Assembly: GCF_001905545.1 (NCBI RefSeq)
Contig: NZ_LIPD01000001.1
Coordinates: 807,551-871,550, forward strand
Direction: 5' to 3'
Source of the DNA: Streptomyces sp. CB02056
GTDB taxonomy: Bacteria; Actinomycetota; Actinomycetes; Streptomycetales; Streptomycetaceae
DNA: 64,000 bases
The notes beneath the pieces are model-generated. The model did no database searches. It was given only the letters and a program-made list of their open reading frames with translations, and had not been told where the DNA came from. Below are positions 16,370 through 24,262 of this stretch, piece by piece; the first letter of the stretch is position 1, and each line of letters opens with the position of its first letter. The position numbers and the translations under genes were made by a program.

Positions 16370-17968
16370 ATGAGCGAACCACGCCCCCGCACCGCCGAGC
16401 CACACCGCACCGAACCACGCCCCGCCGGGCCGCGCGCCCGCCGCCGCACCCTCGCGGCCGGCCTCGCCCTCGCCGCCGCCCTGACCACGGCCGCCGCGAC
16501 CGTCCCCGCCCAGGCCGCCACCGCCCAGGCGCTCGACAGCTACTACCAGCAGCGCCCCGACTGGCACAGCTGCGTCCAGGGCCCGGACGACCAGGTGGGC
16601 GCCGACCTCGAGAAGGCCGGCGCCCGCTGCGCGGAGGTCACCGTGCCGCTCGACTACGGCGACCCCGGCGGACGCACCGTCACCCTCGCGCTCTCCCGGA
16701 TCAAGGCCACCGACACCCGCCACCGGATCGGCACGCTGCTGCTGAACGACGGCGGCCCCGGCAGTCCGACGCTCGGCGCGCCGACGAGGGTGCACGCCGC
16801 GTTGAAGGACACCGCCGCCCGCTTCGACATCGTCGGGCTGGACCAGCGTTTCGCCGGCCGCAGCGCCCCCCTCGACTGCGACTGGCCGATCGGCTACAAC
16901 ATCACCTCCGCCGGGACCACCCGGGCCTCCTTCGAGCGCCAGGTCGCCTTCCAGCGGGACCTCGCGGCCCGGTGCCGTTCGGCGGCCGGGGACCTGCTGC
17001 CGCACGCGAGCACCCGCGACGCGGCCCGGGACATGGACGTGGTGCGGGGCGCGCTCGGCGAGCGGCGGATCTCCTACCTCGGCCTCTCCTACGGCACCTA
17101 CCTGGGCACGGTGTACTCCCAGATGTTCCCCGGCCGCTTCGACCGGGTGGTCCTGGACGGCGCGCTGGCCCCGGACCACGTCGGGCCGGAGCTGCTCCCC
17201 AACATGGTGCAGGCGAACGAGCGGGCTTTCGCCGACTGGGCGGACTGGGCGGCGCGGCGCAACGACACCTACGGGCTGGGCCGCACCCGCGAGGAGGTGG
17301 TCGCCGGGGTGCTGCGGACGGTCGGGGCGGCCTCGGCGCGCCCGCTCGTCCTCGGCACCGGCGCGGACGCCTTCGAACTCGACGACACCCGGGTGCCGCT
17401 GCTGGTGTTCGGGAACCTCCAGGGCGACTCCGACCCGGAACGGGCGGGCCTCGCCGAGCTGATGGCGGTGCTCGCCGAGGCCGCGGCGGGCCGGCCGGTC
17501 ACCCCCTCGGCCGAGACCACCGCCCTGCTGCGCTTCCTGTTCACCCCGCAGGGCTCGCAGGCCGGCAGCGTCTCCCAGGCCATCCTGTGCGCGGACGGTG
17601 CGGCGCCGCGCGATCCCGAGGAGTACTGGCGCCGGATCGAACGCGACCGCGCCCGCTACCCGCTGTCCGGCCCGCTGCTCGACAACATCTCCCCGTGCGC
17701 CTTCCTGGACGCCCCGCGCGAGGCGCCCACCGAGGTGCGCCGCGACGCCCGGGCGCTGATCCTCTCCGCCACCGGCGACCCGCGCGCCCCCTACCGGGAC
17801 GGCGTCGCCCTGCACGGGCTGCTGCCCAGCTCCCGGCTGCTGACCCTGCGGGGCGCCGACCAGCACGGGCTGTACGGGACGTACGGCAACGCGTGCGTGG
17901 ACGACACGGTCAACGCCTACCTGGCGGGCGGGCGCCTGCCGGAGGCCGACGTGACCTGCACCAAGTAG
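16370..17968 (+). CDS. Exported TAP-like alpha/beta hydrolase
   Basis: 532 residues, related to the Streptomyces tripeptidyl aminopeptidase and SlpD/SlpE hydrolases that trim N-terminal peptides outside the cell. A Tat-like N-terminus (RARRRTLAAGLALAA) precedes the mature domain. The nucleophile Ser240 is in YLGLSYGTYLG, the oxyanion region in LLLNDGGPGSP, the Asp probably in LSATGDPRAPYRDG and the His in GADQHGLYG. Cys pairs suit an extracellular enzyme. The ATG at 16370 has GAGGAGA 6 bases upstream. A second member of the family is encoded at 20460. Confidence 0.88.
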   Translation: MSEPRPRTAEPHRTEPRPAGPRARRRTLAAGLALAAALTTAAATVPAQAATAQALDSYYQQRPDWHSCVQGPDDQVGADLEKAGARCAEVTVPLDYGDPGGRTVTLALSRIKATDTRHRIGTLLLNDGGPGSPTLGAPTRVHAALKDTAARFDIVGLDQRFAGRSAPLDCDWPIGYNITSAGTTRASFERQVAFQRDLAARCRSAAGDLLPHASTRDAARDMDVVRGALGERRISYLGLSYGTYLGTVYSQMFPGRFDRVVLDGALAPDHVGPELLPNMVQANERAFADWADWAARRNDTYGLGRTREEVVAGVLRTVGAASARPLVLGTGADAFELDDTRVPLLVFGNLQGDSDPERAGLAELMAVLAEAAAGRPVTPSAETTALLRFLFTPQGSQAGSVSQAILCADGAAPRDPEEYWRRIERDRARYPLSGPLLDNISPCAFLDAPREAPTEVRRDARALILSATGDPRAPYRDGVALHGLLPSSRLLTLRGADQHGLYGTYGNACVDDTVNAYLAGGRLPEADVTCTK

Positions 17969-18162
17969 CGGCAGCGTCCCGCCGCCGTCCGCACGCGGTC
18001 CGGGCGGCGGCGGACGGCGTGCATTCGCGCTCGCGCTCGTGCTCGCTCTCGGCAACGGCTCGGGCACGCTGGGGAGTTGAGTACGGGGGCAGATTGCGGG
18101 CCGCGGCGCGGGCGGGCCAGGGTGTGGACGCGGACGCGCGCGACCCGAGAGGATCCCTGCCG

Positions 18163-18927
18163 GTGAAGAAGCTGCTCAAGGACGTGGCGACGAGCCTCGT
18201 GTACCTCGTCGTCATGCTGGTGAACCCGCTCCTCAACGGCGTGCAGTCGCTGCGGGCGCACCACTGGCCGACCGAGCGGCGCAAGCTCAGGCTGATCGGT
18301 TCACCGACGGCGCGGGCGGCCCGGGCGGCGGAGCGGGAACGGATCCGGGCGCTGGTCGAGGCGCTGGGAGCGGTGGAGGGGGTCGAACACCTGCTGACCC
18401 AGGTGCTGGACCAGTCCACCCGCCCGTCCACCTACGGCCTGGACCACCCCCGGGACACCCTGCTGGTCTGCCGGATCCACGCCCGCGCCTACTTCGTCGT
18501 CCGGGAGGACGTCCTCGACGTCCTGGCGCGGATCGAGGCGGCGAACGTGGCCGACTGGCAGGCCAACGGGCAGGGGCCGGACCCGCACGGGAGCCTGGAG
18601 CACGCGCTGCGCTGGTACCGCGACGGCGGCGTCGACGCCAACGGCTGGCGGATGGACCCCCCTTGCCTGTCCAGCCCCGGCGCGAAGCTGACCTGGGACC
18701 GGCCCGGCATCCCGCCCCGGGACCCGATCCCGGCGGGCCCGTACCCCAACCGGCTCTTCGTGCTGGAGCAGACCCCGCCGGACGCGGACGCGGCACGACT
18801 GCTGGACGAGGCCCGTGCGGACGGGCGGGGCGTGGTCCTGGAGCTGGCCTTCGGCGCGGGCTGGGTCGACCACTGCCAGTACCACAAGGTGGCGCGCGGC
18901 GGCTTCGCGGGGCGCGGGCGGCTCTGA
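18163..18927 (+). CDS. Hypothetical protein with N-terminal membrane helix
   Basis: 254 residues from the GTG at 18163 (AGAGGAT upstream). The N-terminus is basic then hydrophobic (KKLLKDVATSLVYLVVMLVNPLL), so it is probably anchored in the membrane facing in. The remainder is soluble, with LDHPRDTLLVCRIHARAYFV, VREDVLDVLARIE and a C-terminal half rich in Trp and Pro. I do not recognise a family. It ends 24 bases before a bidirectional terminator. Confidence 0.6.
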   Translation: MKKLLKDVATSLVYLVVMLVNPLLNGVQSLRAHHWPTERRKLRLIGSPTARAARAAERERIRALVEALGAVEGVEHLLTQVLDQSTRPSTYGLDHPRDTLLVCRIHARAYFVVREDVLDVLARIEAANVADWQANGQGPDPHGSLEHALRWYRDGGVDANGWRMDPPCLSSPGAKLTWDRPGIPPRDPIPAGPYPNRLFVLEQTPPDADAARLLDEARADGRGVVLELAFGAGWVDHCQYHKVARGGFAGRGRL

Positions 18928-18950
18928 GCGGGGGGTGCCCGGTGGGGCCG

Positions 18951-18989
18951 GGGCGCCCGGACGGCCTCTCCGGGCCCGTCCGGGCGCCC
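18951..18989. terminator. Bidirectional terminator
   Basis: GGGCGCCCGGACGG and CCGTCCGGGCGCCC form a perfect 14-base stem, lying between the plus-strand hypothetical gene and the minus-strand bL37 gene. Confidence 0.85.
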
Positions 18990-19024
18990 TCACCCGCTCA
19001 CCGGCTCACCCGTTCAGCCGCGTT

Positions 19025-19102
19025 TCAGCACTGGGGGCGGCGGCCGTGGTTGGCCCCGTGCTTGGCCCTGGCCTTCTTCTTGCGGCGGCGCTTCGACGAC
19101 AT
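19025..19102 (-). CDS. Ribosomal protein bL37 (25 residues)
   Basis: A tiny gene easily missed by length filters. The ATG at 19102 follows GAGAGGAG by 6 bases, and the product is MSSKRRRKKKARAKHGANHG plus RRPQC. It matches the actinobacterial 50S protein bL37, which is about 24-25 residues, starts with a Lys/Arg run and ends ANHGxRPxx. It binds 23S rRNA in the mycobacterial ribosome. The terminal Cys is unusual. It forms its own transcription unit ending toward the terminator at 18951-18989. Confidence 0.85.
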   Translation of the reverse strand: MSSKRRRKKKARAKHGANHGRRPQC

Positions 19103-19160
19103 GGCCACTCCTCTCGCAGCCGGGACTTCCGGTCTTCCACCGTTCCACACCCGGGCGGCC

Positions 19161-19206
19161 CCGGCCCGTCGAGCGCCCCGGCCCGTCGAGGACCCGGCCC
19201 GTCGAG
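19161..19206. repeat. Three CCGGCCCGTCGAG direct repeats
   Basis: Copies of CCGGCCCGTCGAG begin at 19161, 19178 and 19194, separated by 3-4 bases. They lie between the stop of the cupin gene and the start of bL37, so they are in the bL37 promoter region or the cupin 3' end. Confidence 0.6.
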
Positions 19207-19220
19207 CGGCCCCGCGGGTC

Positions 19221-19742
19221 TCAGGCGCCGTCGCCCGCCAGGGCCGCGCGCCAGGCGGGGCTGTCGACGTAGTGGTTGTCGAAGCGCTCGGACGAGGCCG
19301 CGATCGCCCCCGGCGCGGTCTCGCCGCGCATGACGCTGCCCAGCAGGCGCAGGTAGTCGAAGCGGTCCATGCCGGGCGCGAACACGCACAGCACGTCGGC
19401 CTCGGAGCCCGGGGCGGCGGCGAAGGCGTGCGGGGTGTGCGGGGGCACGGCCAGGAAGTCGCCCGCGCCCAGCACGGTGACCTCCTCGCCGACCAGCACC
19501 CGCAGCGAGCCGCCGATCACGAAGAACAGCTCCCAGGCCCGGGTGTGGAAGTGCGCGGGCGCCCCGGGGGCGCCGGCGGCGAAGGTGGAGCGGTAGACGG
19601 TGAAGCCGCCCTCGCCCGGGGCCGAGTCGGCGAGCAGCGTCATGGTGGAGCTCGGGTCGGCGCAGATCTCGGCCTCGGCGCAGCGGGTCAGCACGGGGGC
19701 GGCGGTGGTGGTGGCGGGGGCGGTGTTCTTCGTCGTCGTCAT
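19221..19742 (-). CDS. Cupin-domain protein
   Basis: 173 residues. A single cupin: motif 1 reads APAHFHTRAWELFFVIGGSL, with His-His-Glu metal ligands, and motif 2 reads AGDFLAVPPHTPHAFAA. It probably binds a metal and a small ligand; enzyme or storage role not predictable. A TAGGTT box (19749-19754) lies 6 bases before the ATG, so its mRNA is probably leaderless. The MarR gene ends upstream on the same strand (127 bases), so the two could also be read together. Confidence 0.8.
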   Translation of the reverse strand: MTTTKNTAPATTTAAPVLTRCAEAEICADPSSTMTLLADSAPGEGGFTVYRSTFAAGAPGAPAHFHTRAWELFFVIGGSLRVLVGEEVTVLGAGDFLAVPPHTPHAFAAAPGSEADVLCVFAPGMDRFDYLRLLGSVMRGETAPGAIAASSERFDNHYVDSPAWRAALAGDGA

Positions 19743-19869
19743 GTGACCAACCTATGGCCGGAAAGACCCACGATCAGGTGGCAATCAGCGACCGTTTCCA
19801 TGGGTCAATTTCCTCCCGCCGACCCGCCTCCCCCGCGTCCTCGGCCTCCCCCGTACCGCCCGGGCGCCG

Positions 19870-20334
19870 TCAGTCGGGGAGGTTCCCGTTGCCGCCCAGG
19901 TTCGCCACCATCCGGCGCAGCACATTGATCGTGGTCACGAACTCCTCGGTGCCGATGCCCTCGTGGGCGCGTTCGCTGACCGCCAGGTTGCGCTCGCGGG
20001 CGCGCAGGCGGCCGGCCTCGCCCTCCTCGGTCAGGGTGAACGCCCCGTCGGCGTCCTCGGTCAGCCAGCCGCGGGCGATCAGGTCGTCGAAGACGGCGTC
20101 GAAGGCGGTGCCCTGGTCGTCGTACGGGGCGAGCCGCTCGGCCAGGGTCGTGCGGGTCCACCCGCCGGGCCGGCCGGCGGCGTGGTTGAGCGTCCACCAG
20201 TGCGGCTGGGTGAGGCCTTCCACCGCGAGCTGCACGCGCAGGCCGTCCACCACCAGGCGGCGGAAGAGCTCGCCGGTCCACGCCCCGATGGGCTGGGCGG
20301 CGATGGTCTGCGGTTCGTAGGTCTTGATCGTCAT
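19870..20334 (-). CDS. MarR-family winged-helix regulator
   Basis: 154 residues. The winged helix covers about residues 45-105 (WTLNHAAGRPGGWTRTTLAE, then AVFDDLIARGWLTEDADGAF and TLTEEGEAGRLRAR), with N- and C-terminal dimer helices. Start at ATG 20334 with GAAGGAG upstream. It is transcribed away from a TAP-like hydrolase, and a perfect 8+8 dyad lies in the shared promoter region, making it the likely repressor of both itself and that hydrolase. Effector unknown. Confidence 0.82.
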   Translation of the reverse strand: MTIKTYEPQTIAAQPIGAWTGELFRRLVVDGLRVQLAVEGLTQPHWWTLNHAAGRPGGWTRTTLAERLAPYDDQGTAFDAVFDDLIARGWLTEDADGAFTLTEEGEAGRLRARERNLAVSERAHEGIGTEEFVTTINVLRRMVANLGGNGNLPD

Positions 20335-20380
20335 GTCCGGTGCTCCTTCACCTGTCCGTCAGGACACGACCGACCGTAGG

Positions 20381-20400
20381 ACCTCAAGCCGCCTTGAGGT
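20381..20400. promoter_or_regulatory. Probable MarR operator
   Basis: ACCTCAAG-CCGC-CTTGAGGT is a perfect inverted repeat of 8-base arms with a 4-base spacer, the size expected for a MarR dimer. It lies 47 bases before the marR ATG and 60 before the hydrolase ATG. Confidence 0.7.
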
Positions 20401-20459
20401 CAAGGCAGTTCCGGGACCCGGGGGCCTGCGCTGGTCAACTCCCTTCTAGGGTGGCCCAC

Positions 20460-21968
20460 ATGAAGACCGCACCGGCGCTCGCCGCCGCCCTCGCCCTGTC
20501 CGCGGCCGCCGTACTCGGCGCGGCCGCCCCCGCCTCCCCCGCGTCCTCGGCCTCCCCCGCCGCCGACCCGCTGGAGCGCTTCCACCGCCAGCCGCTCGCC
20601 TGGTCCGCCTGCCAGGAACCGCAGTTGGCCGCCGCCGGCGCCGAGTGCGCGGCCCTGACCGTCCCGCTGGACTACCGCGAGCCGCGGGGCCGCACCCTCT
20701 CCCTGGCCGTCTCCCGGATCCGCTCCGCCGACCCCGCCAAGCGCCGCGGGATACTCCAGACCAACCCCGGCGGGCCCGGCGAGCGCGGGCTGGACATGCC
20801 GGCCGCGCTGCGGGAGCAGCTGGCGCCCGGGACGGCGGCGGCCTACGACCTCGTCGGCATGGACCCCCGCGGGGTCGGCGCCGGCGGCCCCAACTGCGGC
20901 CTCACGCGCGGCACCTGGCTGCGCTCGACCGGCACCGGCCAGGCCGGCTTCGAGCAGGCCTGGCGCCTGGCCAAGGCCGACGCGGACGCCTGCTGGAGCA
21001 AGTACCCGGACCTGCTGCCCCACCTGACCACCCGCAACACCGCCCGGGACGTCGACGTGCTGCGCGCCGCGCTGGGCGAGCAGCGGACCTCCTTCTTCGG
21101 GCAGTCCTACGGCGCGATGCTGGGCGCGGTGTACGCGCAGCTGTTCCCCCGGCGCGTCGACCGGCTGGTGCTGGACAGCGCCCTCGACCCGGCGCGGTAC
21201 GGCATCGGGGTGTTCCAGGACATGGGCGGCGCCAACGAGCGCGCCCTCGACGACTTCGCCGCCTGGGCCGCGCCGCGCGACGCCGCCCACCACCTGGGCG
21301 CCACCCCGGCGGCGGTGCGGTCCACCGTCGAGGGCCTGGTCCGCCGGGCCGAGGCGACGCCGATCGCCGTCGACGGCTACCGGCTCGACGGCGCCCTGCT
21401 GCCGGTCCTGCTCGCGGTCTTCCAGAGCGACGACCGCGACAGCGCCGAATACGCGGACGCGCTGCGCCAGTTGCTGGACGCCGCCGACGGCCGGCCGGTA
21501 CAGGCGGGCCCGGCCCTGCACCAGCTGCTGACCATGCTCCTCGCCCCGGGCCCGGAGGCCGGCGCCGGCCTGTCGTCCACGGTCGCCATCGTGTGCGACG
21601 ACGTGGCGATGCCGCGCACGGCCGCGTGGTACCGCGACGCCGTCGAACGCTCCCGCGCCGCCGAGCCGGTCTTCGGCCCGGTCTACAACGGCCCCGTCCC
21701 GTGCGCCTCCTGGCGCGGCGCCCCGCTGGAACCGCCGGTCGAGGTCCGCAACACCGTCCCGGCCCTCCAACTCCACGCCACCGGCGACACCCACGCCCCC
21801 TACCAGGGCGCCCTCGCCCTCCACACCCGCCTGCCCGGCTCCCGCCTGGTCACCGTCCCCGGCCGCGTCCACACCCTCACCCTCAACGGCTACAGCCCGT
21901 GCGCGAACGCGGCGGTGGACACCTACCTGTCGACGGGGGCGCTGCCGGCGGCGGACACCGTCTGCTGA
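20460..21968 (+). CDS. Exported TAP-like alpha/beta hydrolase, second copy
   Basis: 502 residues. Signal peptide KTAPALAAALALSAAAVLGA then a Ser/Ala/Pro linker. The catalytic domain is colinear with the gene at 16370: LDYREPRGRTLSLAVSRI, ILQTNPGGPGERG, the nucleophile in FFGQSYGAMLG, Asp in LHATGDTHAPYQG and His near VPGRVHTLTL. Sequence identity to the first copy is moderate, so this is not a recent duplicate. A TAGGGT -10 box ends 7 bases before the ATG, pointing to a leaderless mRNA under control of the MarR operator just upstream. Confidence 0.88.
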   Translation: MKTAPALAAALALSAAAVLGAAAPASPASSASPAADPLERFHRQPLAWSACQEPQLAAAGAECAALTVPLDYREPRGRTLSLAVSRIRSADPAKRRGILQTNPGGPGERGLDMPAALREQLAPGTAAAYDLVGMDPRGVGAGGPNCGLTRGTWLRSTGTGQAGFEQAWRLAKADADACWSKYPDLLPHLTTRNTARDVDVLRAALGEQRTSFFGQSYGAMLGAVYAQLFPRRVDRLVLDSALDPARYGIGVFQDMGGANERALDDFAAWAAPRDAAHHLGATPAAVRSTVEGLVRRAEATPIAVDGYRLDGALLPVLLAVFQSDDRDSAEYADALRQLLDAADGRPVQAGPALHQLLTMLLAPGPEAGAGLSSTVAIVCDDVAMPRTAAWYRDAVERSRAAEPVFGPVYNGPVPCASWRGAPLEPPVEVRNTVPALQLHATGDTHAPYQGALALHTRLPGSRLVTVPGRVHTLTLNGYSPCANAAVDTYLSTGALPAADTVC

Positions 21969-21978
21969 GGAAGGGCGG

Positions 21979-23139
21979 CTACGGACTGGTCGCCCTCCAC
22001 TCCTTCAGGGCGGCCAGTCCTTTCCGGAGGTCCTCGGCCCACACGTCGTCGATGTCCTCCGGGACCGCTCGCCGCTCCGCGACCATGGCCTTCCGCAGCG
22101 CCTGGTCCAGCTCGGAACTTCCATGTTCCACACAGGCCTTGTGAATCCGCACCAGGTGCTCGACCGGCGCGAACGAAGCCACCGCCGTCAGTACATCCGA
22201 CCGCGCCTTGCTCTCGCGGCCCTCGCCGGAGAGCCAGTGGAAGAGGTCGACGGGCTTTCGCAACCGGGCAAGTGCTCGTTCGACACCGGTGCTGTCGTAG
22301 ACGCGGCGCATGGCCTCGAACTCGGCGACGAGACGCATGACGTCCCGCACGGAGTAGCCGCACGCGATACGCTCGATGAGGCGGTCCGCGGCCGCGTCCT
22401 CGTCGGCGTCCCGCAGGCAGACGACCGCCGCACGGATCCCCGTCAGACCACCCGGGCCGCCCATCTCCCACAGCACCAGTTCGGTGTCTGTTGCGGACAT
22501 GAGCTGGTCGAGGGCCGCAACATCCCTCTCACGGAGCCTGAGCACGGCCCCCGCCTGCCGGATCTGGTTCTCCAGCTGGGCGATGCGGTCCAGCGCCGCG
22601 TCCCGTTCCCCGGTCAGCATGCGGGCCTCCTCCCGGCTGCGGATGCCGAGGTTCTCCAACGCGGCCTCTGCGTCCTTCCGCCGCTTGCGCTCGTCTTCGA
22701 GCTCGTTCCGGAGGTCGGCCAGCTCCTGGACCGTCCGGGCACGGTGGCGACAGAGGTCCTCGTGGGCCGTGGCAAGCTCGAACTCCCGGGCCTGGAGCGG
22801 ACTGCGGACGCGCGCCGCCGCGTACATGGCCGACCGGGTCCGCGCAAGCTCGTCGGCGTCGACCGGTACACCTTCGCGCTCGGCCACCAGAAGGTGGAGC
22901 CGGGCCGCGATCTCCCGGCGGGGCACCTCCCGGCCGTTGAGGAACTTCGACAGCCGAGTGCTGTCGATGCTGATCCCGTCCCCGCTCAGCCGGTCGGCCA
23001 ACTCCTCCGAGGTAAGGCCGATCCGCTCTCGCAACTCGCGCAGGCGCTCCGCACAGAGCCGCTCCGGCTCCGACAGCCGCTCGTCCAGCGGGGCCAGCCC
23101 CCTCCGCACGGGCACCCCGTGCCGGTCTCCGTGTTGCAC
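21979..23139 (-). CDS. XRE regulator with long coiled coil
   Basis: 386 residues if started at the GTG at 23139; GTGs about 24 and 30 bases further in are alternatives. The HTH is near the N-terminus (LRELRERIGLTSEELADRLS, then SIDSTRLSKFLNGREVPRRE). A charged coiled coil follows (about residues 120-200: RTVQELADLRNELEDERKRR and REEARMLTGERDAALDRIAQ), then a helical C-terminal domain without a family I can name. The stop lies only 10 bases from the convergent hydrolase stop. A 53-residue protein is divergently encoded, and a perfect dyad sits in the shared region, suggesting autoregulation. Confidence 0.78.
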   Translation of the reverse strand: MQHGDRHGVPVRRGLAPLDERLSEPERLCAERLRELRERIGLTSEELADRLSGDGISIDSTRLSKFLNGREVPRREIAARLHLLVAEREGVPVDADELARTRSAMYAAARVRSPLQAREFELATAHEDLCRHRARTVQELADLRNELEDERKRRKDAEAALENLGIRSREEARMLTGERDAALDRIAQLENQIRQAGAVLRLRERDVAALDQLMSATDTELVLWEMGGPGGLTGIRAAVVCLRDADEDAAADRLIERIACGYSVRDVMRLVAEFEAMRRVYDSTGVERALARLRKPVDLFHWLSGEGRESKARSDVLTAVASFAPVEHLVRIHKACVEHGSSELDQALRKAMVAERRAVPEDIDDVWAEDLRKGLAALKEWRATSP

Positions 23140-23173
23140 CCTCGGCAAGTTGCGCTCTCCCACCGCAAGTTCC

Positions 23174-23193
23174 GGTTGCGACCTGACGCAACC
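23174..23193. promoter_or_regulatory. Dyad operator in divergent promoter
   Basis: GGTTGCG-ACCTGA-CGCAACC is a perfect 7+7 inverted repeat. Two related half-sites, GCAAGTTGCG and GCAAGTTCCG, lie 10-30 bases away toward the XRE gene. The cluster is probably bound by that regulator. Confidence 0.6.
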
Positions 23194-23254
23194 ACCGTGC
23201 AGACCATTGTGATGGGCGCTGTACCGAGAAGTCGTCCCATCCACGGAGATCCCC

Positions 23255-23416
23255 ATGCGCCGACAGCAGCGTTCCCGTCCCCCTCGCCCGTTCCTGGAGT
23301 TCCGCGTGGGCGGCTTCCGCCTGACCCTGCAGTCCCGGCCCCGCCACCCGGCCGTGCTGCTCCTCGGCGGCCCGGCGGTCAGCATCCTGACCGCCGTCCT
23401 CGCCGCGCGCCGTTAG
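23255..23416 (+). CDS. Small protein (53 residues) divergent from XRE gene
   Basis: A short frame with good codon bias: ATG at 23255 after CGGAGAT. The product starts basic (MRRQQRSRPPRPF), continues with LEFRVGGFRLTLQSRP and ends in one membrane-helix-like segment (PAVLLLGGPAVSILTAVLAA) plus Arg-Arg. It may be a small membrane partner of the regulator, resembling the membrane-protein/XRE arrangement at 8071-9151. Function unknown. Confidence 0.5.
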   Translation: MRRQQRSRPPRPFLEFRVGGFRLTLQSRPRHPAVLLLGGPAVSILTAVLAARR

Positions 23417-23443
23417 GACGTGTCGCGTCAACGATCACGCATG

Positions 23444-23506
23444 TGCCTCCAGGAGTTGGTAGAACCGGGGCTGCCCGTGGCACCGGACCACGCGCGTCTG
23501 GAGGCA
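23444..23506 (+). promoter_or_regulatory. Inverted repeat that covers a ribosome site
   Basis: TGCCTCCAG (23444-23452) and CTGGAGGCA (23498-23506) are perfect complements 45 bases apart. The right arm contains the GGAGG ribosome site of the gene starting at 23509, so pairing would hide it. Alternatively this is the remnant of a mobile-element end. Confidence 0.45.
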
Positions 23507-23508
23507 TC

Positions 23509-24087
23509 GTGTCGGGACCGGCAGTCGGGCTGTGGCTCTTCGAACCTTGCTCCTTCGGGGACGTCCTGGCCGGAGTGGTCCCGTGGTTGGAGACCTTCTG
23601 CGAGCCGGTCAGGACCGAGGCCGGTGGCGATCTGGCCTTCCGGGTACGGGAGGCTTCGCCCTTGGGGCTGCGGGACTTTGATCCGGTCGGCGTCGGCGGC
23701 TTCGTCCTGTCGGAGGACGAGTACCTGCCGGCGGACGACGAGGACTACTCGGCCTTCCTGACGCCCCCGGTGCAGGGGCTGGTCCTGTGCGCCGACTGCT
23801 CCGGGCCGGAGAACCATCTGCTGCTCGGCCACCTCGCCCTCGCCATGGCCCGCCGTTTCGGCGCGCTGGTCGACTTCGACGGCGTCCTCGGCTGTCCCAC
23901 TCCGCGTGATGGGACGCGCGGCGACGCGGACCTCGCCGGGGCGAGGGCACTGGTGGCATCCCTACCGGGGAAGGTGACAGAGGTCTCCTACGACACGGGC
24001 GGCGCCGGCCGCTGGTTCCGGCATGTCGGTGACGTGGAGTTCCTGGCCGCCTGGCTTCGGCATCCGGACTTCCACCTGGTCAAGTAG
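23509..24087 (+). CDS. Hypothetical protein, possibly DUF6368 family
   Basis: 192 residues from GTG 23509, with GGAGG 4 bases upstream. The MSGPAVGLWLFEP opening and the tail (GDVEFLAAWLRHPDFHLVK) recall a streptomycete protein family I believe is called DUF6368, but I cannot confirm that. Also visible are LCADCSGPENHLLLGHLALA and FGALVDFDGVLG. Soluble, no known catalytic motif. Its context (XRE regulator, small membrane protein) suggests an accessory locus. Confidence 0.6.
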   Translation: MSGPAVGLWLFEPCSFGDVLAGVVPWLETFCEPVRTEAGGDLAFRVREASPLGLRDFDPVGVGGFVLSEDEYLPADDEDYSAFLTPPVQGLVLCADCSGPENHLLLGHLALAMARRFGALVDFDGVLGCPTPRDGTRGDADLAGARALVASLPGKVTEVSYDTGGAGRWFRHVGDVEFLAAWLRHPDFHLVK

Positions 24088-24262
24088 CGGGCCCGGCCCC
24101 TCTTGGGCGTCGGATCAGGTCGTGGAGTCCCGCGGCCGCAGCACCGGTGACGCGATCAGCACGCCGGCCCGGTGGCGGTCGGCCGGCACCGCCGTGCTCC
24201 GGCAGCAACGTCGCTGTTCGCGCCCAGGCCGTTGCCGGGCCGGCTCTCCCCGCCCTGTGCCG

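Noticed and set aside
23417..23508. Insertion-sequence end near the TGCCTCCAG/CTGGAGGCA repeats
   Set aside because: No transposase, target-site duplication or matching second end is visible.
24120..24240. Minus-strand fragment resembling the end of a regulator (SPVLRPRDSTT before a stop)
   Set aside because: Only about 25 residues, no start and no extended similarity; could be chance, so not called as a pseudogene.
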